Source: a virus
Virus record (IMG/VR): IMGVR_UViG_3300025655_000077
Span: 1 to 42,503 of that record
Direction: 5' to 3' (one strand)
Length of the DNA: 42,503 nucleotides
Below are positions 20,220 to 28,564 of this stretch, in pieces. The translations under genes and the position numbers were made by a program. The notes beneath the pieces were generated by a model that was given only the letters and a program-made list of their open reading frames with translations, was not told the DNA's origin and made no database searches. The stretch's first letter is position 1. Each line of letters begins with the position of its first letter.

Positions 20220-21485
20220 ATGCCGACACCAAGAGAAGTAGGAAATAATACTGAAATAAACATTCGTGATGCGATGACTTCATTTGAAGTCAATTTTATC
20301 AGTGGTACAAATGATGCTTTGTTTGCTGATTTGAGCGCCAAAGAAATTACCATGACTGAAAGTTTATTGACGCCGGGATTACAGACTAGTATCACATTAC
20401 ATAGCTTTATGCATAATCCAACCATAAAAGTTCTTGATAATTTCAAATCAGCAGAGGTGGCAATTACAGTGACTAAACCTGTATTGCCTTACTTTGGCTA
20501 TACTGAAGGCTTGAAGACAGGGTGTCGTATATACAGACTCAGTGATAGAAAGTTTATCAATAATAATGTTGAGCAGTTTACTCTTCATGGATGCGATGAT
20601 AGTCTATTGAATGATGCAAGAAATCTGGTATCAAAATCATGGAAATGTGTATCGCCAACAGCTATTGTTGCTGAGGTATTACAGTCTTGCACAGGTGCAA
20701 AATACTTGGATCTCGAATCATCTACTCCTGCAAGAGACTATATTGCAGAAAATATTCATCCGTTTCAGGTAGTAAGTCAACAAGCTGATGTTGCTCTTGC
20801 TGCAAGTAACGATCCGTCGTTTGTCCACTATATGACATACAGAAACAGCTATGAATCGGGTTCTGTTGACCCAAACAACATTCACCATTTTCGCTCACTG
20901 AACAGTTTGACTGCTGGTAATAATGTCGTGGCTAATTTCTTCTTTCAAGAAACAGGTATTAATGCTGGTTATGGCCATCCTGAGTCTATTATTACACATT
21001 CATTTCCGTGCGATTTTGACTATCTGTCTGACATTCTCAATGGTATTGATCTTGATAAAAAAGAAATATCTTCTTTGGTAGTTGTCAATACGATGCTAAA
21101 AATGCAAAGTCTTCTAGGTAATAAAGCAAAAGACTGTGGTATAGGTGGTGGCCAATATATGGCTGCTTTCAGTAATATTAATTCTGCTGGTGAACAAGAC
21201 TCATGTAATACAGATGTTGAGCATCATTTGCTGACAAGACAAGCACGAATGAGTCTGTTGGAATCAGACAAGATTGCATTGAGACTGACAGTACCATGGA
21301 ATCCTGACTTACACGCAGGCAAGATGATTGGTTTTTATCCAGTCAATAAAGGCACCGGTAGATTTGATAACTATGGGCGTGGATTGTATCTCATACATAG
21401 TATGACGCATACACTCAAGACTGGTGGTTATGGTATTACAACAATGGACTGTGTATCACAGAGCGTAGGTGGAGGTATTCAATAA
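20220..21485 (+). CDS. 27: gp27-like baseplate hub protein
   Basis: The protein has 421 residues (T4: 391). It follows gp53 and precedes the gp5-type OB protein, as expected for the hub. Features include TSFEVNFISGTNDALFADLSAKEITMTESLL (a tube-like first domain), the block SKSWKCVSPTAIVAEVLQSC, and a C-terminal domain RLTVPWNPDLHAGKMIGFYPV with GRGLYLIHSMTHTLKTGGY. This is the arrangement of gp27/VgrG-type hub proteins that form the trimeric cup holding the spike. The stop shares a base with the next ATG. Confidence 0.85.
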   Translation: MPTPREVGNNTEINIRDAMTSFEVNFISGTNDALFADLSAKEITMTESLLTPGLQTSITLHSFMHNPTIKVLDNFKSAEVAITVTKPVLPYFGYTEGLKTGCRIYRLSDRKFINNNVEQFTLHGCDDSLLNDARNLVSKSWKCVSPTAIVAEVLQSCTGAKYLDLESSTPARDYIAENIHPFQVVSQQADVALAASNDPSFVHYMTYRNSYESGSVDPNNIHHFRSLNSLTAGNNVVANFFFQETGINAGYGHPESIITHSFPCDFDYLSDILNGIDLDKKEISSLVVVNTMLKMQSLLGNKAKDCGIGGGQYMAAFSNINSAGEQDSCNTDVEHHLLTRQARMSLLESDKIALRLTVPWNPDLHAGKMIGFYPVNKGTGRFDNYGRGLYLIHSMTHTLKTGGYGITTMDCVSQSVGGGIQ

Positions 21486-22729
21486 TGGTTGCTTATCCAA
21501 ACGAAAATAAGATTGTTTATGGTATTGTAGTGGGCGGTAACGACAGTGATCCTGATCCTACAATGTCTGGCGGTGTTCGCGTTTATTGTCCAACTGAATA
21601 TGGTCCAAATGTAGATATCAAACATCTTCCTTTTGCGAGAACACTTGCACAGGGCAATCAAAACGGAATGACAACTGCCAATCCACCACCTGAGCATGGT
21701 TCTGCTGTAATGTGTATGAAGATGGCTGGTCATAGCAGCACAGGACATCTTCATGTTTTAGGTTGCATACCAAATGATATCAACAGAGACTCGACTGTAC
21801 CAGGCAATAGTGCAGCTTTATGGCCAGCTATAGCAAAAGCTATATCAGACATTGCTAAAATTCGTATTCCACCAAATGCAGGTTCTGGTCCAGCTGGTTC
21901 AAAGCCACCAAAAGAAAAAGGCGAATACTGGAAGCATGAACTCGCAAAAGGTATACCATCTACTGCGACTCTCTGGTCCATGTCAGGAATGTTTTTGCCT
22001 CAAGAAAAGAACATATCAACTGCTGTACAAGCTTTTACAAGTGTTTTGACAGGTGATATGCTAGGTAAACTGCCTGGATTGAATATGACGATTGGTTCTT
22101 TGTTTGATAACATGCCCTCAGCATTAAAAGACGCGCTGTTCAAAGAACTGCCACCAGAAATTGGTTTGGCCATGAACTCAATGTCTAAACTTCTACAATC
22201 TGTTGAGATAAACGAAGCTGGCGGTTTCAATACAGCAGCAAAGATCAATCCAGATGTTTTCTTTAAGAACGCAGTGGATGTTCTATCAAATGTTCGTGAT
22301 ATATATGGAATGGTAAGTGTTTTTCAGCGCCTACAATACGACACATCTTTGTACGGTCTTGAAAGTTTGCCGCCTGTAGATTTAGTCATGTCAGGCGGTC
22401 CGTTTGGCGATATACCAATGCAGCTAGACGCTCTAGGAAACTTGACAAGTCTGGTACCAGAACCAGCACAAAAGCTGATTGAAGCTTTTAGTTCGCTCAT
22501 GACAAATACATCAGGAGGGTTCCCAGGTGTATTTCCTAATGCAAATATGTTTGGTGGTTCAGCCGCTGTGATGAATGAGATGTTCAATCGTCTTAAGCCA
22601 GAAGAATATAAAAAAGCTGTTGAACAAGCGCAAAAAGCCATAGCACCTGGAACAAAAGAAAGAACAAATTTGAACAAAATTGTTGGTGCTGCTATGACAG
22701 GCTTAAACATTTTTGATGCTCTAACCTAA
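21485..22729 (+). CDS. 5: gp5-like hub protein: OB-fold domain without lysozyme
   Basis: The protein has 414 residues. Residues about 8-100 form the OB-fold that joins the hub: KIVYGIVVGGND, SGGVRVYCPTEYG, PPEHGSAVMCMKMAGHS and GHLHVLGCIP. T4 gp5 continues with a lysozyme domain and then a beta-helix. Here the remaining 300 residues are helical, Met/Pro/Leu-rich and show no E-D-T lysozyme pattern. The beta-helix is encoded by the next gene. So the T4 gp5 functions are split, and cell-wall digestion is probably moved to the 1000-residue protein on the other strand. Confidence 0.78.
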   Translation: MVAYPNENKIVYGIVVGGNDSDPDPTMSGGVRVYCPTEYGPNVDIKHLPFARTLAQGNQNGMTTANPPPEHGSAVMCMKMAGHSSTGHLHVLGCIPNDINRDSTVPGNSAALWPAIAKAISDIAKIRIPPNAGSGPAGSKPPKEKGEYWKHELAKGIPSTATLWSMSGMFLPQEKNISTAVQAFTSVLTGDMLGKLPGLNMTIGSLFDNMPSALKDALFKELPPEIGLAMNSMSKLLQSVEINEAGGFNTAAKINPDVFFKNAVDVLSNVRDIYGMVSVFQRLQYDTSLYGLESLPPVDLVMSGGPFGDIPMQLDALGNLTSLVPEPAQKLIEAFSSLMTNTSGGFPGVFPNANMFGGSAAVMNEMFNRLKPEEYKKAVEQAQKAIAPGTKERTNLNKIVGAAMTGLNIFDALT

Positions 22730-22766
22730 AAATACACTAATATAATTTATGTAATGAGGATATATC

Positions 22767-23639
22767 ATGCCACCGTCAGACTACAAGAAAGATCAGAAAA
22801 AAACAGTCGATAAATGGGATACACCACCCGATCAAAGAGCAGTTGAAGGAGCTGGAACATATCCAAATCAAACAGTATTCAAGTCAAGAGGAGGTTCTGG
22901 TTGGTCTGTAGACGATAGTGAGGGTGCTGAGTCAATGACATTGTTTCATCGGTCAGGCACAAGATTACAGTTTGGCACAGATGGACACTTTTCTATCACA
23001 GCACACAACGGGCAGTATACCGTTGTTTTTGGAGAAAACCGTATGCTCGTTACAGGCGCACAGGATGTGACTGTTCAAGGTGGAGGTTCTCTCAGAGTGG
23101 AAGGCGACTATAATATGACTGTAATGGGTAATCACAATACCACTGTAAATGGTGATATGAATCTTACAGCAAAGAATTTTAATGCTGAAGTTCGCGGAGA
23201 CATGGATCTTTCAGCAAAGAGTCTGACAATGAAGATGGAAGGTTCCGCTGAAATTTCATCACACGGTATTACATCTATCGCAGGTGATGGTGGATTATCT
23301 CTTACATCAACGCAACAGAGTGTAGCAATCGGTGCATCTAAAGATGTTGCAATCAACTCAAAGGGTGGTAAAACCATGATTGAGGCTGGTACAAGTTTAG
23401 ATATGCGTTCAGAAGATGCTATGGCAATTGAATCGAGAAATGGTGAAATGGCTATAAAATCTGCTGACCTTCTAGCATTGTCAACAGCATCTGATCTTAC
23501 ATTGAAAAGTAGTGCTACTGTTGGCATAGACGGTGGTCCTAAAATTCGTATGAATGAAGGTTTAGCAAAACAAGCAACAGGTGCAAGAAAAGCTATTGCT
23601 ATACTACCTAAACCAACTAATCCAAATAGAGAATCATAA
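22767..23639 (+). CDS. gp5 C-terminal-like spike/needle protein
   Basis: The protein has 290 residues. The start (DTPPDQRAVEGAGTYPNQ and GSGWSVDDSEG) leads to FHRSGTRLQFGTDGHFSI. Long repeats of the type V-x-G-x-x-x-x-V-x-G follow: LRVEGDYNMTVMGNHNTTVNGDMNL, and later MKMEGSAEISSHG. This is the pattern of the trimeric beta-helix needle of T4 gp5 and VgrG spikes. It pierces the outer membrane. It ends KPTNPNRES with no visible metal-binding tip motif. GAGG precedes the ATG. Confidence 0.85.
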   Translation: MPPSDYKKDQKKTVDKWDTPPDQRAVEGAGTYPNQTVFKSRGGSGWSVDDSEGAESMTLFHRSGTRLQFGTDGHFSITAHNGQYTVVFGENRMLVTGAQDVTVQGGGSLRVEGDYNMTVMGNHNTTVNGDMNLTAKNFNAEVRGDMDLSAKSLTMKMEGSAEISSHGITSIAGDGGLSLTSTQQSVAIGASKDVAINSKGGKTMIEAGTSLDMRSEDAMAIESRNGEMAIKSADLLALSTASDLTLKSSATVGIDGGPKIRMNEGLAKQATGARKAIAILPKPTNPNRES

Positions 23640-23642
23640 ATA
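23635..23642 (+). promoter_or_regulatory. T4-type late promoter box (CATAAATA) at gp25
   Basis: CATAAATA overlaps the stop of the needle gene. It is followed by exactly five bases (AACAT) and the gp25 ATG, so T4-like late initiation would give an mRNA that begins at the ATG. No Shine-Dalgarno sequence precedes gp25. Confidence 0.62.
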
Positions 23643-23647
23643 AACAT

Positions 23648-24049
23648 ATGGTAGACATTATCTCAAGAAAACCCGATTATTCAGACCTTGATCTGGATTT
23701 TTTGCCACATCCTACAACAAAAGATGTGATGAAAAAGACAGGTGTAGAAGCAATCAAACGATCTGTTCGCAATCTTCTATTGACAAACTTCTATGATAGA
23801 CCTTTTAGACCAGGCATAGGTTCAAATGCACTAAAGCTTCTCTTTGATAATGTCACACCAATTACAGCTAATTTCTTGAACAATGCTATAAGAGAAACAC
23901 TTGTAAATTTTGAACCAAGAATAAACATTCAGCAATTGGAAGTAAACTTTGATCCAGACAATAATGGTTTCAATGTTAAGCTATACTTTGTAATTGTCAA
24001 CAGAAATGAACCAGTAATAGTCAACCTGTTTTTAGAGCGTATTAGATGA
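23648..24049 (+). CDS. 25: gp25-like baseplate wedge protein
   Basis: The protein has 133 residues (T4: 132) and is a clear gp25 family member: LPHPTTKDVMKKTGVEAIKRSVRNLLLTNFYDRPFRPGIGS (read in parts), then NAIRETLVNFEPRI with the EPR motif and a final hairpin KLYFVIVNRNEPVIVNLFLER. It joins the gp6-gp7 core bundle and starts sheath assembly. The stop overlaps the gp6 start. The expected leaderless mRNA is noted at the promoter. Confidence 0.95.
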   Translation: MVDIISRKPDYSDLDLDFLPHPTTKDVMKKTGVEAIKRSVRNLLLTNFYDRPFRPGIGSNALKLLFDNVTPITANFLNNAIRETLVNFEPRINIQQLEVNFDPDNNGFNVKLYFVIVNRNEPVIVNLFLERIR

Positions 24050-26130
24050 GCAATACACCGACAACTTCACTTAGAATAGCAGAACTTGATTTTGCTACAA
24101 TCAAAGAAAATCTAAAAAACTATCTGAGAAGTCAAAGCGAGTTTCAAGACTTTGATTTTGAAGGCTCTGGTATGTCTGTACTGCTTGATATTCTTGCTTA
24201 CAATACCCACTACATGGGCTATTATCTAAACATGGTAGGTAATGAAGCATTTCTTGATACCGCTCAACTTAGACAGTCTGTAATTTCTCTTGCAAAACTC
24301 ATAAACTATGTTCCAGGCAGCAAGCGTGGAGCAGGTACAAAAGTTAACATTTTAGTTACACCTGCTCCTGAATCAGAAGACACAACATCACAAATTCTAA
24401 CACTTGACAAGTATACACGACTCTTAGGTGCTGATATAGATGGTATCAATTATCCATTTGTAACTTTGAATGCCAATACAGTGCCAAAAGTCAATGGTTC
24501 TTTCTATTTCTCAAATGTAAACATTGTGCAAGGTGAAGTCATTACTCGTCAGTTTGAGATGACAGAACAGAATACCAGCCGCAGATTTCTTATACCGTCA
24601 GCTAATGTTGACATAAACAATCTTACAGTTACAGTGCAAGAATCAAGAACAAACACATACACTATACCATATTCAAGTTACAATGATATCACTGAAATAA
24701 CTAGCAATACCGCAGCATATTTTGTTGAAGAAGATGGAATATCAAACTATGTTATCTATTTTGGTGATGGAATTATCGGTAAGAAACCAAAAAATGGTTC
24801 TGTAATCAATATAACATACATTGACACTGTTGGTGGAGCTGCAAACTCAATCAATAATTTTTCCTTTACAGACAGTGTTGGTGATAAATATAGCAGCAAT
24901 GTTAGAGTATTCTCAATATCACCTACATTTGCAGGTTCTGAGAAAGAAACTGTTGAGCAGATAAGATTTAGAGCGCCATATTACTATACCACACAAAATC
25001 GTGCTGTAACAAGAAACGACTATGAAACACTAATTCTCAAAGACTATCCAAATATTCAGTCTGTTACCGTGTGGGGTGGGCAAGACAATGATCCGCCAAT
25101 CTATGGTAAAGTGTTTATCTCACTAAAAACCAAAGAGAATTACTTTCTGACAGAGCAGGAAAAAGAGCAAATAAAAGAAAGATTGATTGTTTCTCGCAAT
25201 ATTCTTACTGTCATACCTGAAATAATTGATCCAGATTTTACATACTTGCTTATTCGCGGTACTGTATTCTATGATCCAAATCTTACATCATTGACAGCGG
25301 AACAAATTAAACAGAATGTTCGTGCTGCTATTTCAGATTATCGTGATACTGATCTATTAACATTCGATTCAACTTTTAGAAAATCAAAGCTTCAGACAAC
25401 CATTGAAAATTCAGAAAGGTCTATTACTGGTTCTAATTTGAAAATCTTCTTGCAGAAAAGACTGTCACTCGATACATCTATTACGAAAAACTACACTATC
25501 AATACAAACTTTCCTATCAAAAAAGGCGACTTCAATAACAGAATATCTACTTTTCCTGAAATCAATGTTCGCGATTCGAATAATGTTTTGAGACAAGTAT
25601 TTTTTGAAGAAGTGCCAGAAGCATTTACAGGCATTGAGTCTATTGTAATTGTGAACCCAGGCATCAATTATACTTCTGCACCAACTGTCACAATAACTGG
25701 TGACGGTGCTGGTGCGACTGCTACAGTAAAGTTTGGAGGCGGTAGAATACAAGAAATCACAATAACCAATAAGGGTTCTAACTATACAAGAGCGACTGTT
25801 TCTATTACAGGCGGTGGCGGTTCACAAGCAACAGCAGTCGCGCGACTGGAAACAACCATTGGTTCTTTGAGAACATACTATTTCCGAACAAACGGTGAAA
25901 AAGTTATCGTAAACAATAATGCTGGAACAATTAACTATCAAACTGGTGAAATTGTTCTAAGATCCCTTGCTACAACAGGTACTGTAACAAACAGTTTCTA
26001 TGATACAAATGAACTGGTATTTAACTTGCCTATCGATAGTGAAGTGATTACTCCCTTGCGTAATCGTATTTTAGAAATAGACGAGAACGATCCTTTATCT
26101 ATTCAAATTGATGTAGATTCGGAAAAATAA
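24046..26130 (+). CDS. 6: gp6-like baseplate wedge protein
   Basis: The protein has 694 residues (T4: 660). It begins LRIAELDFATIKENLKNYLR and contains GMSVLLDILAYNTHYMGYYLNMVGNEAFLDTA, the hallmark of gp6. The core domain of gp6/J proteins follows (FRAPYYYTTQNRAVTRNDYE). Residues about 525-605 are a Gly/Thr-rich beta module (INYTSAPTVTITGDGAGATA) that recurs in the next two wedge proteins and is not in T4 gp6. gp6 forms the inner ring of the baseplate. Confidence 0.93.
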   Translation: MSNTPTTSLRIAELDFATIKENLKNYLRSQSEFQDFDFEGSGMSVLLDILAYNTHYMGYYLNMVGNEAFLDTAQLRQSVISLAKLINYVPGSKRGAGTKVNILVTPAPESEDTTSQILTLDKYTRLLGADIDGINYPFVTLNANTVPKVNGSFYFSNVNIVQGEVITRQFEMTEQNTSRRFLIPSANVDINNLTVTVQESRTNTYTIPYSSYNDITEITSNTAAYFVEEDGISNYVIYFGDGIIGKKPKNGSVINITYIDTVGGAANSINNFSFTDSVGDKYSSNVRVFSISPTFAGSEKETVEQIRFRAPYYYTTQNRAVTRNDYETLILKDYPNIQSVTVWGGQDNDPPIYGKVFISLKTKENYFLTEQEKEQIKERLIVSRNILTVIPEIIDPDFTYLLIRGTVFYDPNLTSLTAEQIKQNVRAAISDYRDTDLLTFDSTFRKSKLQTTIENSERSITGSNLKIFLQKRLSLDTSITKNYTINTNFPIKKGDFNNRISTFPEINVRDSNNVLRQVFFEEVPEAFTGIESIVIVNPGINYTSAPTVTITGDGAGATATVKFGGGRIQEITITNKGSNYTRATVSITGGGGSQATAVARLETTIGSLRTYYFRTNGEKVIVNNNAGTINYQTGEIVLRSLATTGTVTNSFYDTNELVFNLPIDSEVITPLRNRILEIDENDPLSIQIDVDSEK

Positions 26131-26135
26131 CAGTA

Positions 26136-28538
26136 ATGTCATCTAACTCTAAAATATCAAATCTGATTTCTACTCAGGTACCGTTTTTTGTTAGGAACGA
26201 TCATCAGAACTTTATCAGATTCATTGAAGCATACTATGAATATCTGGAACAGTCTAATACCATAACAGGTATTGGTAATACTGTTGATATGGCCAAGTCT
26301 TTACCCAACAATCTTGATATTGACCAATCAATAGATTTGTTTGCGGAAAAGTTTTATGATACATATCTAAAACTTATACCAAGAAACATCATTGCAGATA
26401 AAAATCTAATTCTCAAACACGCTAAAGAATTTTACGCATCAAGAGGAACCGAAAAATCAATTGAATTCCTTCTTCGAATTATGTTTGGTGAAGAAGATAC
26501 TGAGTTTTACTATCCAAAACGCGACATTCTTCGTGCTTCTGACGGTAAATGGTTTATTGAAAAATCATTGAAAGTTACAGACATATCTGTTGATGGTGTA
26601 GCAAACAATGACATTGCAGCAGTCCAAGATTTTGCCAAGAGACAAATCAAGGGTAACACTTCTCTCGCTACAGCAATTGTAGAACGAGTTGATGTGTATT
26701 ATGAAGGAAGCACTCTTGTAAAAGAACTTAAAATTTCTCAGCAGACAAAAAGTTTTTCTGATGGTGAAATTCTATTTGCCACTTTTACAAAAGAGGATGG
26801 AAGTACACACTCTATCACGGCAAATCTGTTCTCAGGTTTGCTGAACACTGTAACAGTGACAAATTCAGGTACTGGTTATTTTGTAGGTGATGTTGTTCAG
26901 ATTGAAGGTGGCGGAGGTACAGGTGGATCGATCATTGTTTCATCTGTGAGTTCTGGTAATATTTCTGGTATATCTGTGTTAAACGGCGGCGCCGGATTTA
27001 GAGTAAACAACTCAATTCTTATTTCTGGCGGCGGCGGTACCAATGCTAGAGCAAATGTACTAACAGTAGATACAAGTGGCACAGTTCATCCTAATTCATA
27101 TAACATTTCATACACAACAATAGGATCTCTTGCAAATGTAGCGATAAACGTTGCTGACTATTTTACATTTAGTGGTAATGTAACTTCTGGATCAAATGCA
27201 AATACAACAATAGCAAATACAATATTATCATTTATCTTTGCAAATACAGGACCTATTCAGTCCGTTCTATTGATAAATGCCGGTGAGAACTATAGTACAA
27301 CACCAAATGTTTCTGCTGTAGCCAATACAAGAGTACTCAATCTAGGTATTCTAGGTAGAATGCGTATTGATGACGGTGGTCTAAACTATCAAGTTGATGA
27401 TGAAATAGAATTTATCAATGTTCTTGGAGGTTACGGTTCAGGCGCAAGAGCAAATGTATTCAATGTTGCAGCAAATGGTAAAATAACTGAGGTTACATTC
27501 ATATCTAGTACTATAGAAGGATATCCTATAGGTGGTATGGGATATAGCCAAGATAAGCTGCCAACAGCAAATGTGATATCAGGAACAGGTAATGGTGCAA
27601 TCATTACAGTCACCGCAATTCTTGGAGACGGTGAAAATATACCTGCTGGCACAAGCAGTATTGGTGCTATTTCAGATCTAACTATTCTGAACAGAGGTTC
27701 TGGTTATGATACTGCACCAACGCTTAATCTAAGTTCAATAGGTGACGGAACAGCACAAGCTGTTGCGACAATCATCACAGGCACATTTACCTATCCTGGT
27801 AGATATCTGAATGATGACGGGCATTTGTCTGGTTATAACTTCTTGGAAGATAGAGATTACTATCAAGAATTCTCTTATGTTGTAAAAGCAAAGCAATCAA
27901 TTGAAAAGTACAGAAAAGCACTAAAGGATCTTATTCATCCTGCTGGTCTAAAGCTATTTGGTGAGTATCTATACATTGATGATGGTGCAAATCTAAATGT
28001 CAGTGTAACAAGAGCAGCAGAAGATTATAGTTCTACCTTGACATATTCAGGAACATATGAGGCTAATGGTAATTCATTGACAACTTTCGTCAATGTTTCC
28101 ATTCAAGACGCAAGCACTCTTAATATAGCAAATCTTACCAATGTGTTTATTGAATTCTTGTCAGGCGATACAGGAAATCTTGTCAATACAGTTTACAGTG
28201 TAACACCTATCAGCAATACGATGTTCCAGGTATCATTGACAAGAGCAAATGTAGCAAGCATAACCATTGCAAATACAGGAACAGGATATTCAAATGGATA
28301 TATCTACTTTGCTGGTGGATCAGGCAGAGGCGCCAATGCATCTTATACAGCAAATTCAGTCAATGGTGGTATAGAAAACATTGTTATAACCAGCAATGGT
28401 TCTCTGTATATTACAGGAGAGAGTGTTTTTGCGCTTGGTACAGGCGGTGCCAATGCCAATCTGATTGTTACGCTTCAAAGCACAGTATCTAACACTGTAA
28501 ACAATGTAACAGGCAATTTGCTCTTTTCTAGCATATAA
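26136..28538 (+). CDS. baseplate wedge structural protein in the gp7 position
   Basis: The protein has 800 residues. The first 170 residues are a conserved helical domain: VPFFVRNDHQNFIRFIEAYYEYLEQ, DKNLILKHAKEFYASRGTEKS and FYYPKRDILRASDGKW. I recall such proteins from cyanophage-type T4 relatives at this locus between gp6 and gp8. The rest is mostly Gly/Ser/Asn-rich beta repeats of the type GTGY...GGGGT.A, broken by a helical segment near residues 575-620 (DYYQEFSYVVKAKQSIEKYRKALKDLIHP). T4 gp7 is 1032 residues; sequence identity to gp7 is not evident, so the name is by position. Confidence 0.72.
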   Translation: MSSNSKISNLISTQVPFFVRNDHQNFIRFIEAYYEYLEQSNTITGIGNTVDMAKSLPNNLDIDQSIDLFAEKFYDTYLKLIPRNIIADKNLILKHAKEFYASRGTEKSIEFLLRIMFGEEDTEFYYPKRDILRASDGKWFIEKSLKVTDISVDGVANNDIAAVQDFAKRQIKGNTSLATAIVERVDVYYEGSTLVKELKISQQTKSFSDGEILFATFTKEDGSTHSITANLFSGLLNTVTVTNSGTGYFVGDVVQIEGGGGTGGSIIVSSVSSGNISGISVLNGGAGFRVNNSILISGGGGTNARANVLTVDTSGTVHPNSYNISYTTIGSLANVAINVADYFTFSGNVTSGSNANTTIANTILSFIFANTGPIQSVLLINAGENYSTTPNVSAVANTRVLNLGILGRMRIDDGGLNYQVDDEIEFINVLGGYGSGARANVFNVAANGKITEVTFISSTIEGYPIGGMGYSQDKLPTANVISGTGNGAIITVTAILGDGENIPAGTSSIGAISDLTILNRGSGYDTAPTLNLSSIGDGTAQAVATIITGTFTYPGRYLNDDGHLSGYNFLEDRDYYQEFSYVVKAKQSIEKYRKALKDLIHPAGLKLFGEYLYIDDGANLNVSVTRAAEDYSSTLTYSGTYEANGNSLTTFVNVSIQDASTLNIANLTNVFIEFLSGDTGNLVNTVYSVTPISNTMFQVSLTRANVASITIANTGTGYSNGYIYFAGGSGRGANASYTANSVNGGIENIVITSNGSLYITGESVFALGTGGANANLIVTLQSTVSNTVNNVTGNLLFSSI

Positions 28539-28541
28539 ATA
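28534..28541 (+). promoter_or_regulatory. T4-type late promoter box (TATAAATA) for gp8 onward
   Basis: A perfect late consensus overlaps the stop codon of the upstream wedge gene. Initiation near 28547 gives an 18-base leader with AAGGA before the ATG at 28565. It probably drives gp8 and the large structural gene. Confidence 0.8.
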
Positions 28542-28564
28542 TAAAGAATAACTAAGGAACAAAA

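Noticed and set aside
22767-23639. Opposite-strand open frames under the needle protein and other structural genes
   Set aside because: Long antisense frames here follow from codon bias; none has a start signal, and the sense proteins are clear family members.
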